A stretch of 64,000 bases of DNA from Gamsiella multidivaricata (GCF_025024155.1 NW_026251744.1:1-64000), one strand, 5' to 3'. Counted from the stretch's first letter, positions 45,925 through 58,370 are shown. Translations and numbers: made by a program. The notes: a model not told the origin generated them from the letters alone.

Positions 45925-47552
45925 TATGTACAGACATGATCAACGGCTACGATCAAGTGCATTTAGTATGGACCGATGTCTGCCATAGTACATCCGGAGC
46001 CCTAGATAGGGAAGCATCTCAAAATATTTTCACTCACTGACCGATCTTCATGCAGCAGTAAAATGCTCGAATCGCGTTCACTAGCGCTTTCCCCCCTTGT
46101 GATACCGTTGTTCTTCTAACCCTTATCCCCCCCCCTGCCGCATGAAAACGTGTATTCACAACGTCTTACGCTCGAATATCCAACTCAGCAAGGCGAATAA
46201 GGGAGCAGAAATCTCCAAATACTCATCTTGACGCATATATTTCCTTCGCGAGTTATGCTTTGTTTTATTTTGCTCCGCTGCCCTTTTGGTCATCTAGAGT
46301 TCCCACTTCGCTACATGGTTTCTTAGATTATTCCTAGGGGATGACCATGACCCAAAGGGTCCTTTTCATAGCCCACTAAAAACCAGATGCGGCAAGGTCT
46401 TTGGACGGCGTGTTAATTAATAAGCGACGTAGTTTACATGCATAGTCGCGGCACTTGGACGGTAACGAAACGACTGTTGCATTATTATTTTGGTCCGAGC
46501 CCTTTGAAGCCCATTCAATCGTCATTCAAGTATTCTCCTGTTGACGCATGTTTCGAGATGGATGGAAAGAAGTACATGTGCAGATAGAGCGAGGATCCTT
46601 TATTTTTTTTATATACATCTCCTCCGTTACCGAAGCGCGATTTTTCTTAGGCTATACATGAAGGGTGAGTCTCATGAGGTCATACCACAAGGATATGCCG
46701 AGAATGAGGTGCATAGATGCCTGCAGAGCAGCAAGGGAGCAACACACAATTCAAGTCGGCGTATTGGACCAGCCTTGAACCAGTCCTCTCCTTCTCTCCT
46801 TTGCCCTGGACTTTGATTTTCTATAATCGTAATTCTTCATGGAGCTGCTTCTTTAATACGATCGGTTAACTCGGCTTTTTTGTATTGTCCACCAATCTAT
46901 TCGCCCTTCAACCTTTCTGGTAGATGCCGGTTGCTTATTGAGGAAACTCTTTTTTCCGTGTCTAATCGTCCATTAGTCTTTCTTTCAATGCTTCATGCGT
47001 ACCAGGGACCAATCTATCCCTCATTGCTCGTATCTAAATTCTAAACGCATTTGTTCAAACAGCTCGCTTTGGTGCACGATGCTATTTACGAGGGTATTCG
47101 TCTATTTCCTTGGCTATTCTCTTATATGCAGACTTGCTCGCGCTCTTCTACTCTGTTGGTTTATGCATTGGATCTACTAAACTGTATACAGCGTGATCAG
47201 GACCCTGTTTAAAGCAAAGAGCGGTACAAGTAGTTTTTTTTTTTTTTTTGTATACCGCGTGCTGTTGCGCATTCGCCTATAGCGAAATTTGCACTGCGGG
47301 AATGTAAACAAACGTGGGAAAGTAAAAAAAAAAATGCTCGCATTGAAATGTGTAGCTTGGCAAGCACGCTTTATTCCCTTCAAAAGACATCCGGTTAAAA
47401 AGTTACGCATTCATCATCCACTATTCTTCCTTTATAACTGCGTTCGCTCTGAATGCCAATATACATTTATTTTTATTGAATATTTGATTTGGTGTATTTA
47501 TTTTGTCAACTAGGGCCAAGATCTGCTTTGTCGTGGGCCTTTTGCACTTGCA

Positions 47553-49646
47553 CTAGTGGCCTCCAGAAACGCCAGTTCCCGAGATCTCATCCGCCTCCTT
47601 TTGCTCTTCAGTCATTTCCTTCTCCTCCTCATGATATTTGTCTTCAGAGTGGTCATGCTCGGCTTCAGAGTGATGGTCTTCGTAGCCCTCCAAGCGTATA
47701 TCGTTTAAGCCCAATGCCTCGTTCTGCTCAAAGGTACGCTTGTACTCCTCGATCGTCATAGCTGGATCGGGCTCAGGGGCATACAGGTTCTGAAGGTATG
47801 AGTTACCCAGAGGGTCATCTAAAATCAAAGTGCTCTTGATCTCCAATGACATGACCTAAATTGAATAGCAGTTTTGAAAATGTTAGATACCGATTCATAC
47901 AACTCAACAATATCCTCCTTATTTGACTGCATTCACGGCACCACTCATACCTTCTCAAGGTTATCCAAGAATTTTGTAAAGATACGACGACGCTGTGGTT
48001 CATCCTCAGATTCATTTGGAACCTTGCTGGAAAGCTCATCGTGGACCTGTCTCAACAATCCCTCGACTGTGGTGAAGCGACCGCCCAAAGTACCCGAGTT
48101 CAACTCCAAATCGATCTCTGGAATGGACAATCCGCACGTCTCGGACTATGAAGGATGTAAGGCAGAATCGTCAATGTTACTATCCTGTAGATGCCGGCTG
48201 CATTTGATAATGCACGCTCGATTTTAAAACAGCAGAATGAAAACTACTAACCTTGAGAATATCTCGGCTCATGTCCTCAGCGTCCTCGATCTTCAAGATG
48301 ATGCGCTTTCCGTATTCGCTGACAGGCCCTCCAGCCTTGACTTCGTTGCTCTTGTATCCGCACTCGTCGCAAGTCGTCGACATGATAATAACCTCCTTGA
48401 AATGAGGAATGTCCAAAATGTGCATCTTAGTGTCGCTGGGAGCATTGCAAGATGAGCAGTTGGCTGGGAAGGACAGAACCTCGGGCAGCTCGTCAATCTC
48501 AGCCTCCTTGGGGTCCTTGCCTTCAGCGATTGCAGTCTGGCGGTTGGATTCCCGCTCCTTCTCCAGATCAGTCTCCGTCAAACCGGCCTCCCAAAGCTGC
48601 TTTTGAGCATGCTCGAGCTGCTGATCATGAGGCATGGGCACGGAGGCAGTCTCAGGCTTTGTCTCTTCCTCGTCATCGTCAGGTACTGAGAGACCCATGG
48701 CCCGTTCCTGAGCACGGGTTCTCATGTAGACAGAGAGTTCGAGTTTGGAGTCCAACTTGGGTGCGTCCAATGATTCAATGTAGGAGTTTCCAGCGGGGTC
48801 ATCCAGGATGATGGTGAAGGGGATCTTGTTATTGATGCAGTCCTGGAGTTTTTCTATGATGTCGTTAATCTTGTGGTATAACGCCTCGTCTATGTGCTAA
48901 TTTATAAAGACATGTATGCGGCGCAAGTAATACCAAGAGATCAATGACTAAGCTGGAAAAAAAAATTGGGGCCAAAACATGGCAAGCGACCGACTGCGGC
49001 TCCTTCTTGAATAATGACTCCTCCATTCTGGGTCTCTTCTTACCTTGCGCACGGGCTGGCCGCTCTCCAAATCATCTACGACGGTTTGCAAGAGTCCCTC
49101 GATCGTGGTCAAATGTCCGCGCTGAGCTGGGATCTCAAAATCGATTTCGGGGATCTTCACAATGGCAGTGTCGGTCTTGACCAATTGACGGTTGAGGTCT
49201 GATCTGGTTGTGACATGACAAGTATAGATAGCGCCTCCGACGGCAATAGCATTGGCTTGCTGCAGCTCGTTAGACCTGTATCCACAGTGGGGGCAGTCAA
49301 ATGCCATAATGATGACCTCGCGGAAGTGAGGAACACGAGTCAGCAAAAGACGAGTCATTCCCTGTAATCATATTTGACGAGAAAAAAAGAAAGAAATGCT
49401 GTCAAGAGATGTCTAATATTGGATCCCATGAATAAAGCAGAGTATTCCTTGAGATATCCATACGTTTTCGTGGCAGTTCATGCACAAGGACTCAATTTCG
49501 GTCACTTGCTGATCTCCATCGATATCCTGGAACAAAGGTCCGTCCGCAGGAGCGTCTGTAGCGTTGTGCTCCTTCTTATCGAACAAGGCGGTGTTGGCCA
49601 TCGACTCTGCAAGTCCAAGATCGTTGTTTTTTGTCTCTTCAGCCAT
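47553..49646 (-). CDS. ZPR1: ZPR1 zinc-finger protein, 547 aa
   Basis: Five exons on the minus strand (49646-49464, 49361-49044, 48896-48252, 48145-47951, 47855-47553) join in frame. ZPR1 is a conserved eukaryotic protein that binds translation elongation factor eEF1A and helps it fold; in animals it also connects to growth-factor signalling and SMN. The duplicated architecture is plain. Finger 1 is CMNC..CPHC, bridged by [16 protein letters not shown]; finger 2 is CSSC..CDEC, bridged by [15 protein letters not shown]. Each is followed by an alpha/beta block containing [18 protein letters not shown] and [18 protein letters not shown]. The C-terminal ~45 residues are acidic and His-rich ([18 protein letters not shown]). 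All introns are GT..AG and fall between conserved blocks. Confidence 0.95.
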
Positions 49647-51217
49647 AGTTATAAGTGGTTATAAGGAATGTCGAAGGTGGTGGAAGGAATTGATTTCGAA
49701 TGAAACCCTTTTTTTTTTCTTTTGTTCGTTCAAGCGCGCCAGCACAGTCGCTCTTCAACAGTCTTCGATCGGACTTGCCGCAAGCCACTGCTGTATACTT
49801 TTCTACATAGGACAAATTTTTTTTCATTCACACCCTTCCTTGATCCATTCTTCATCCCACTTCCCTCCACTCCTTCTTCTCCTCTCTCAACTTTCTCACC
49901 TAACCACACTGCCAGCTTATTCACGAGGTACATATCCCTTCCAGGCATTGTCAATGTTTAATTATTCCACCATTTCTTTTTTATTCTCGTTCCGCAACGC
50001 GACTCTGTCCCACACATCCGTTCGACATTGCTTGATCGCAGAAAGGGATCGTCCAGCGATCACTCGAACACCATTTTGCATATATATAAAACATCCGCAC
50101 CCACGAAGGCCGAGCTTTCTCTGCTGGCATTTGTACTTTCAATCGGATAAGATTAATCTTCCTTCCTTGAGAAGGAAGGGGTTTTAGGACACCCGGATCT
50201 CTTAAACAACTGTCTGGAGTGGGACCCGCCTCCTTTGGGAGGAGTGGGACTCAGATCTGCGGCCTGTTGTGCCAGGGATCCACATTTCCATCCTTTTTTC
50301 GCTTCCTCCCTCGCTCTTCAATTGCGATTGCTCTTGTTGTCGCTATAGGTCTATCTCTGTCAATTGATCTCTCGATATCACGTATGCTAATCTGACCATA
50401 TCTTTGTTCATTGCTTGATCATGGTCCAAAGTCCATTGATTCTCATAGGTTCGTTATTTTAAGGCACTGAAGCAGACGACTTGAATGAGCTATGGAGACC
50501 ATAATAAAGAGTGTTTTTAATATATACAATATAAAAATGATGAAAATGAGGTTTTTCAATGCGGAAGCATCGTCAATTGAAGTCCAAGGATGATATTGCT
50601 TGCCGTCAGTGAGTCCCTGAGTGACCCATGGATCTCATTCCGGCCTAGAGATAAGACGCGCATGCAGCTGTGTGGGCAAGCAAGTGGAGGCGAAGTACAG
50701 GAAGTGAAGAGCGTGGACATGGTCAACTCAACTGAGGAGTGCTTTCCCCTTTCTCGATTGTTGACAGTCGATCGTTGGTGCCGATGGTCGTGTTCGTGTT
50801 TGTTGCCTGCCCTTTTGGTCGAAACACGCGCCTGAGAGCCGTGCAGACGACGAGGAGATGACCACAGATGGACATTGCAGTCAAAATTTGCCTCTGCCTT
50901 TGCCTGCGTGTGGGGGGCATGGGGGAGGTGTTGCTGGTTACTGCTGCTGTTTGCTCATAAGAAAGCAAAAGAATAACAAGCGTCATAAGCTTCATTCCTT
51001 TCCTTCTCCTCTCTCGTTCCTTGTCAAGACAGAAAAAATACTTCCTTTCCTTTGTCGCCTTCATCGCCATCGCCTCCTCCCATCCTCCACCCAGCTTCTA
51101 TACCCATTCTCTTCTGCTCTAGCATCATCCCAGAGGCACCAGCTCACGATCAACTGTCCCTCCCCCCTGCGACCTTAACATTCGGTCAGGCCCTAGACTG
51201 TAAAACACATATCCCCG
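49647..51217. other. Divergent intergenic region between ZPR1 and ATG13
   Basis: No supported [15 protein letters not shown] sequence lies at 50080-50091. A small hairpin CCTTCCTTGAGAAGGAAGG sits at about 50160. CT-rich tracts at 49840-49900 and 51000-51180 look like the promoter and leader regions of the two divergent genes. Confidence 0.5.
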
Positions 51218-54200
51218 ATGAGCAGGCACTCGAGCATCTCCTCCTACTACCAGCCAAGTTCCCGTCCAGACTCACCCGTGCCCTTCTCCTCCACCGCCTC
51301 CTCCTCCTCGTCCAATCCTCAGCACCAACAACTGCCGCAACAGCAACAGCAGCCACCGCAGCAACCACCCCCACCACCGAGGAACCAAAAGGCAGACCAG
51401 ATCCTTCAGGTACGTTGCTTCCGCCTGCTTATTTTCCGCAGGGCTGTTCCTCTTCTTGCTGTAACGGTTGGCTAACCCGTAGTGATTGTCAAAACGTCCC
51501 ATTAGAACTTTTATGTCAAGGTCATTCAGATTGTAACCTTGGCCCGCGTGACCCATACCGATGCGCATGCAGGCAATACTCCTCGGAAAGGATCCTTGCG
51601 TGGTGTCCCACTTGTGAAGAAGACCAGCAAATGGGTAAGCAATAGCTGTTGTCCTGTTCACCCCCCATTGTCTGACTCAAATACGGTGGTGCTAACTGTT
51701 AGTTCCTGTCCACACCTACAGTTCAACTTGGAGCTGGAGGATCTGGATATCTACAAAGAGGATGCCAAATTCTGGAGGGCAAGGGCGATCACGGAATCGC
51801 CACCGCCCATGCTAGTGGAGCTGTTACTGGATACATCGGAGCTGTCATCAAATCAGATGCTAGTTCTCATGGACGAGAATAACCGCAAGAACAGGGTCGA
51901 CATCACAGGACCTTCTTCGACGGCAGCGACAACACCGCTGGGGCAGGGCAGGACGCGGCGTAACATCATCCTAGAGTCATGGTCCCTAACACTCAGGTAT
52001 AAATACGCATTTCCAGCGCGAGATGTCAGGTGAAGAGACTTGACCACTCGATCTACAGGAGTCACTGACGATCATTCCCATTTTCCAATGCTTTCTCTTT
52101 ACTCTACGTGAACAGTGATACCCCGCCAGACCCAGTTCCAGAACCACCCGTGGTCTACAAGAAGTCCATCATCTTTTTCCGATCCTTGTATGCATACATG
52201 CGTCTATTGCCCGCCTATCAGCTTTATCGCCGCCTCCGGAAGCAGAACCATCCCCTCAAGATCGGGTTCCGGGTCAGTCGTGGTCACAGTCCAGAGGAGA
52301 GCATGTTTCGCGATTCGGAGATTGGCATTGGTAAGGCGACCTAATATTTTCTATTCATGAGGCAATTTGATACGCGCCATATTGCATCCAAATGATTCGA
52401 TCTCTTACACAAGGATACAAAAACTATTGCTGCCTTTGATCGCCAAATCAAGGGACAGTGCGCTGTGCTGTAGCATTCCTTCATTTTCTGTCCTAATTAC
52501 GTGTAACAGCGCGCGGCTGACATGTATCGTTGTTGACCCCCTTGCTTCCCCTCCCGAAAATTGAGAAAACTAACCCGTGCTGTGTTTTAATTGATGGGGT
52601 TCGTCATCGTCATTGTAGAGGTGCCTTTGATTGAGGGAGAGGCGCGACCTATGCTTTCAGAGTATCGCTTCGGACAAGTCGAGACACCCATTGGGTACGT
52701 GCGTAGACCATATCGTTGTGGGCCGATTGGCTGATTTGCAGGCGAAGCGCCTTGAATTATTTACGATGCACCCTCGCAAGGTATTGTCTAATCAATATCA
52801 TGACCCGTTCTTATGTCAACGTTATCCCGCGACTTCGGCGCTTTATAGTGCATTCTCATTGAAGGTGACATATCGAAGCAATTGCGAGTTCCATGTGGAT
52901 GAGTCCGAGGCGGTGCTGAGTTCCAAGTTCATCGATATGGATGAAAACTACTTTACGCCGACTATTGTCACCCACTCGCAGGAGTCCGTCAAGTCGATGC
53001 GGCGGCCCAGCATGGAGGTAAGCTAAGGAATATCTAAGGCCCTGGGAACTATGCCGCTCTGACTCTGGACAGGTGATTGACCAGTGTTTTCGGTGTATTT
53101 GCTTTGAACTCTATAGACCAGTCAGCCCGACAATCGTCGACCCCTTTCATCAACATTCTCACCCTTCAAATCGCCGTCCTTGTCATCATCGCCATCACCA
53201 TCCTATCTGGAGAATCTTCCAGCGTCCATCACCTCCAGACCATCGTCCATTCACCTCAATCGCTCACCGTCCTCGTCGTCGATGCATCGTGTGCATTCGT
53301 CACAGCAGAGTTCAGGATTGCTCGCACAGGCTCAGAAATCAGGAACTGCTATGTCAACCAATGTCACCGGAGCAGCCTCGAGTATCCCAAGCTCAGGAGC
53401 AAATTTGCTATCAACGTCAGCCAAGAGCAACGCCTCCTCTACGTCAGCTCCAAGAGTAACATCCAGCTTTGGTCATCGGTATGATTCCTCGAGCAGACGC
53501 GCATCCAGTGAAAGTCTACCTCCTGGACGCGGCAATCGAAATTCAACTATCGGCTCCTCTGTAAGTGGCATGATAACTTCCTGGTCTGTAGTCTTTTTTA
53601 TTTTTATTTTTATTTTGATATCTCCAATCTAACTGACACACGACTATCAAATAGGCTCTTTTTCAGCTCACTCCGGACGATGAGGATGTTAGGGCGTTTT
53701 ACAACATGCTGGACACACCAGAGCCGTTGAAAATGTTTGGAAAAGCTAGTAATTCAGGACTGGGACCATCCTTTGGTTCAGGCGATAACAGTCTTTCTGC
53801 CTCTGGCTTGAGAGCAAAATCGACCTTAGACAGATTTCAGCAGCTCAAGTTGAGCAACGCCAACTTGTCAGAATCAATGTCAACGAGCCAGCTTCTCGCA
53901 AAAGAACAACAGACGAACAGCTCATTACCCCTGGCTGTAACGACTGGACACTCATCCCGCCGATCAAATTTGAGTGACGTGGGACCTGGTAGCCCAACCG
54001 GACCTTCAGGTGTAAGCAGGCACTCACAATCGTTCACTCATCAGCCCCCAACACCTTCACCGCTGCACACTGAAATCCCAGTACATCCGCCAAAGTCATC
54101 TGGTCGATTTGAAAGCCAGCCAATTCAAGCATATTCTACTACCAGACAAGGAGCCACGGGGAACACACCAACAAAACGACACTCCTGGTTGGGCAGCGGG

Positions 54201-55424
54201 AGCGGTGGCAGTAGCAGCAGCTATAGCGGAATGCATCATGAGCTTGCTCGGAAAAACATGGGCAACATGGCTTTTCGACATGGCAGTTTGGACCAAGGAA
54301 AGGATATTTTGGGCATGGAGGAAGCCATGGGCCGAATGGGCGTGGCAGCACCGGATGATATTGCATATGGGTCGTTTCCTGAGGATTTGCACCATCAGCA
54401 CTCCCTCTACTCGGCACCTTTGAACACAGGACGCGAAAAGAAGGGCGACGCCATAGACAACTCTCCTACAGCTGGGGTACCATTTGGACCTGACCCAAGA
54501 CCTATTCCTTCCCTCGCAAGTGGTGAGACGTCGACTAGTCGACCAGGACGACTCTTACGACTGGGCAGCGGATCGGGCTTTGCATTGCCTAGGCTCAGGA
54601 CACGGGCGGCTGATGACAACGAATCTTTGAACGAGATGAACTCTGCGGACAGTAGCAGTGCTCGAGGCAATAAGGGCAGGAGTCGCGGTCGTGGCGAAGA
54701 TGACGAGGAAGATGAGGACGACGAGGACGCGAGAGGTGCTCGCTCTGGACGCGAACGTGACGACAAGCACGAAGCCAACACCAGTATCAACGATGATGAC
54801 GATATGCTGTTCATCATGAGTGAACTGAGTCCTGCATCAACATTTGGACAGGACCCTAGCCTGACTGCGGTAGGCTCTACAGGCGTCATCCTTGGCGGGG
54901 CTCACGATCGAGGGATGCTGCCTTTGACTGGAGCGATACTGAATCTGCGCTCTCAGCCGCAGTCGCCATCATTTGATCCGCATCATGGCAATAGTGGTAG
55001 TGGGGGTACCGCTGCAGGATCGTCATCCGTATCGCCTCACTTGCGGCTCTTTGGACGAGGTGGCAATGGAAACAATCTTGGAGCAGAACACAGTAATAAC
55101 AATAGCCGGTCCAACAGTGCCGCGCATAGTCGAGTTGGGTCGAGCAGTGGAAGCAATACCAATGTTCAAAACAGTATCGAGAATCTTGGCTTACTCCGCC
55201 GACCTGGATCTGGATCAGGGTTCGTTGACGAATATAACTTGCCCTCTGCTTCATCGACACCCCCACCGTTTGCGACGGTCACAGGAGCTGGGGCCTTTGA
55301 CGCCATGTTAGAGGGTCGTCGGATGAGTCGAGGCGGCAGCGACCGGGGCATCGGCAGCGGGGCTAACAGCGGTCACAATAGCTTTCACTCTGACTCTCGC
55401 GGCGGACGTATTGAGGGATGGTAA
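51218..55424 (+). CDS. ATG13: Autophagy-related protein 13, 1089 aa
   Basis: Eight exons (51218-51409, 51506-51634, 51722-51996, 52116-52330, 52619-52694, 52849-53017, 53117-53560, 53655-55424) join in frame. After a Ser/Gln/Pro-rich 55-residue start comes the HORMA domain (~58-320): KADQILQNFYVKVIQIV, KWFNLELEDLDIY, PPPMLVELLLDTSEL, RRNIILESWSLTLS, YKKSIIFFRSLYAYMRLLPAYQLYRRLRK, GFRVS, TFS/AFSLKVTYRSNCEF. The rest is a long Ser-rich disordered tail, as in yeast Atg13, where TORC1/PKA phosphosites and Atg1- and Atg17-binding segments lie; an FQLTPDDEDVRAFYNMLD block at ~500 is a likely short binding motif. It scaffolds the Atg1 kinase complex that starts autophagosome formation. An acidic/basic stretch (DDEEDEDDEDARGARSGRER) lies near residue 850. 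Confidence 0.93.
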
Positions 55425-55718
55425 AGCTTCCTTTACGCTCTCCTTTTGCCAATGGACATTTGTTTTTGCGCCGGTCAGGCATTCATGTACATAAAACGGC
55501 TAATAACACCACGCAGCCAAATAAAATAAGAACCCATTGATGGTGCAGTCGAGCTTGAGGCCTCTAGTCCTGGTGACGAAAATCAGGAACGGAACGTAGA
55601 TCGTGAATCATTTTGCCCGTCTTCCAATTATGGTTTGGCCGTTTGGTGAGCACACATCGTGCGGCAGCCATTGCATCTGGCATCTCTTCTTCATTCCACC
55701 TTTCGAAGTACGATCGGC
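55425..55718. other. Short intergenic between ATG13 and the DTD gene
   Basis: It contains AATAAAATAA at 55520-55530, a likely polyadenylation region for ATG13. There is no ORF of interest. Confidence 0.45.
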
Positions 55719-57011
55719 ATGCGAGCTGTAAGAACCAGGAGCGCAACAAATTTGTTGTCGAGAAAAGAGACGAAGCAACATTTTGTCCGATTGACCAGGC
55801 ATCCTCACTCGTTGCTTTCCTCTTCTATTTGTGTGAGAGCGTAGGTTCTTCAAAGAGTCCTCCAGGCTAGCGTCGAGGGTGAGCCAAGTCCTTGGGATTG
55901 TCCTGGACCATATGTAATTAATCTTCTTGACATTGACAATCTTTTTGTTCGTGGTGCCTTTGTTGATAGTTAATGGCCAGCAGATCTCGAAGATCAAGCA
56001 GGGTCTCTGTGTGCTGATCGGTCTGTCTGTGGATGATACTTCTGCAGATCTTGATTTTATGGTCCGCAAACTGCTCAGTGTCCGAGTGTTCGATTCCACT
56101 CAGATTGCTTCGATGCCAGCAGGAGCATCATCGGCTATTGGATCGCAGGATTCAGCGACGGGAATTGAGCCGCCAAAGATGTGGGCCAAGAGCGTCGTCG
56201 ATGTCGGAGGCGAGATCTTGTGTGGTAAGTGACCAGATCCTGCGTCTATTTTGCTCGAAGGGTATAGTGCTGTAATATTTCATTGTATGCGCATGATAGG
56301 GAATGTCTACTATTGTGTGCCTGCCCTGACGACTAGTTTTTTTGCTCGGTGGTAATGAATGGTGCATAGTATCGCAGTTCACGCTGTACGGCCAAGTGAT
56401 CAAAGGCAGCAAACCAGACTTCCACCTCTCGATGAAGTCGGAAACCTCCAAGCAAATGTATCACGACTTCCTGGATCGTCTCAAGAAGGCGTATAATCCA
56501 GATCGCATCAAAGGTAAGCGAATAAATCTAACGACCATTTCTGCACTGTCGCATAAAAAAAAAGAAAAAGAAAGAAAAGAAAAGACTGACGGCCACACTT
56601 TTTTTGTATCTTGTTCGTTCATGCACAGACGGAGAATTCGGTGCAATGATGATAGTTAATATCGCGAACGACGGTCCAGTGACCCTTGAGTTGGACTCCC
56701 GCAAGTTCGAATACCTCCCTCTGACGAACCAGTTCTCAGCCGCAGTAGCCAAGGCAGCCAAGGCGACAAAGGCTGCGGCGCAGGACAATCCGTCCACAGC
56801 ATCGGGAAATGCACAAAGCCCGGGAAAGCAAGTCAGGAACAGGGAGAAGAACCAACAGAAGCAATTGGAGGGTCAGCAAGAGAAGCAGAAGGGAAACCAG
56901 GCGAAGGATACCGAAGATGAGGGGATATCGAACAGTTCTGCAGCTGCAGACAAAATTATGGTGGAGAGCGCAGAGGGCAAAGTGGCCAACATGTCCCTGT
57001 CTGATAAGTAA
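55719..57011 (+). CDS. DTD1: D-aminoacyl-tRNA deacylase (DTD), 274 aa
   Basis: Five exons join in frame: 55719-55727, 55845-55878, 55970-56224, 56370-56513, 56629-57011. Exon 1 is only 9 nt (ATG CGA GCT), followed by GTAAGA; it gives the canonical start MRAVLQRVLQASVEVNG. The enzyme frees D-amino acids (and glycine wrongly charged on tRNA-Ala) from tRNA in the cytosol. Both active-site signatures are present: SQFTLYG (the SQxT motif) and ANDGPVTLEL (the Gly-cisPro GPVT motif). Typical DTDs have ~150-210 residues. Here the core ends near residue 170 and is followed by ~100 residues rich in Lys, Gln, Glu and Ala, which is not part of the fold. At the 3' end the stop codon overlaps a strong GTAAGT donor (57008), so an alternative last exon is possible. 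Confidence 0.92.
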
Positions 57012-57985
57012 GTACGGTAGACACCTTGGATAGATAAATTATTAGAGTATTGGGAGCAGGACTTTCCAGGCATAAACCTCCTGATTGGCAGACTTTTTGG
57101 ACGGAAATAAGTTTTTTAAGGGTGGCAATAAGGACCATCCTATTTTGGAACACAATCTTCTGACCGTCCATCAGACTCAATTCCTTGTGCCTGTTTGAGA
57201 ACGGCTAACTGACATCTTTGTCCCGCCTGGACAGTATTGAGGCCCTTCACCTCAAGCAAGGTCTTCCTTACTCCTGCAATTGTGGTCTGGAAGTACTCGA
57301 GCGTACATTTCCTCTTCTTTGTTGAGCCAGCGGCAATGACGATCTCCGATATCATGTTTTTCAGATCGGCCTCAAGATCCTGAAGCTCCTGCTCTTGTTC
57401 TTTTTCTCTGGCTATTCTTTTCTGTTCCGCCTTTTCTGCCCTTTGCCTATGAAGTAGAAGAAGGATTGCTGGTGGGAGGGTTTACTCCAAAGACGACGGA
57501 AGTGTTGAATCAGCTGAAGGATCAAAATCATTCTGGTCGGCCTGTACTTGTAAGTAGTCAACTTCGTAAGGCTCTCCTTGATAAGAAATCTCTATGCCCT
57601 TATAGGCCTTTGCGGTTAAATACATATATTTGCACGGCGCCTGATGTTGAGCATAATAGTTGCAGCGACAGGCAGCAATGATGGCGAATTCTTCGTCTGT
57701 ACGGACGTCATATGTAAGACTTGTGGGTGAGCGAGGAACAACGAGGTGAAAACGAGGGGAGACGAGTGAACAAGGTGAGTGAACAAAGACGAATGTGTGA
57801 AGACAATTGTTTATTGGCTAGACTGTTGTGAGTATATGAACTGTGGTCCAACTACATAGTCTGTCCTTCCTTATATACATCAGACGAATAAAGATCCAGA
57901 TTAGTAATCCATGATTCCATGGTTCTAGACGTTTCGGTGCTGCCTTCGCTCATCTTTACATCATGGAGCTTTCTGTGATGAGGGC
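57012..57985. other. Intergenic with mobile-DNA debris
   Basis: It includes the SWIM-finger fragment at 57140-57715 (minus strand) and short GTGAGCGAG/GAGTGAACAAGG repeats at about 57724-57790. Confidence 0.5.
57140..57715 (-). pseudogene. SWIM zinc-finger protein fragment (5' truncated)
   Basis: On the minus strand a frame from 57715 reads TYDVRTDEEFAIIAACRC.., with a CRC..APCKYMYLTAKAY arrangement. This matches the SWIM pattern CxC..Cx(H) except that Tyr replaces the usual final His. A 39-nt GT..AG intron (57447-57485) then joins in frame to a coiled-coil exon (EQRAEKAEQKRIAREKEQEQELQDLEADLK..) ending at TAA near 57140. SWIM fingers are common in MULE transposases and in SWIM-only families amplified in early-diverging fungi. 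The 5' part is missing: nothing in frame continues toward the MITE at 57986. It is probably a dead fragment. Confidence 0.5.
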
Positions 57986-58370
57986 CAAGTTATCTATTTG
58001 ACAACCCGGGTTGCCATGCATTATTTGCCAACCCCCCCCCCCTAATTGACTGCTGCTACGAGACTTATTTTGGCCCGCCTTCTGAATCCACATATACTGC
58101 AGCGGCGATTGAGGTAGCGGTCAGTTCGGCTCTACTCAGTACAGCTGGATCCATGCTACGAGGATATGGGTAGGCTAGTGTAATGACTCGTCAGCAGGGG
58201 TAAAGGAGGAGGAGGAGAGCAGTGGGGCAGCGAGGAGAAATGGCGAGAGCAAGCAGATGTGAGTTAGTGCAGCCTGCGGTGGACAAGTGTGCAGTGGGTA
58301 GCATCAGCGGTTAATTAAAGGGGGGTTGGCGAATAATGCATGGCAACCCAGGTTGTCAAATAGATAACTT
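57986..58370. mobile_element. MITE with 58-bp terminal inverted repeats, 385 bp
   Basis: The left end AAGTTATCTATTTGACAACC and its right-hand reverse complement extend about 58 bp each with only a few mismatches, including TGCCATGCATTATT and a C/G-run (CCCCCCCC). The ~270-bp interior has no ORF. No sure target duplication (flanks ..GGGCC and AATGT..). A diverged relative of the repeat lies at 2185-2206. It ends about 250 bp before the XPG-Fanzor reading frame. Confidence 0.88.

Larger units (their letters stand above)
41734..47552. other. Gene desert of 5.8 kb
   Basis: I found no ORF with a recognisable motif or convincing splice series on either strand, and no tRNA-like A/B box pair on reading. 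Visible features are a G21 run (41809-41829), several scattered AATGACACC words (42895-43125), an A26 run (45894-45919), a CCCCCCCC run near 46125, and many short homopolymers. It probably combines two divergent upstream regions (arrestin start side) with relic repeats. Confidence 0.45.
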
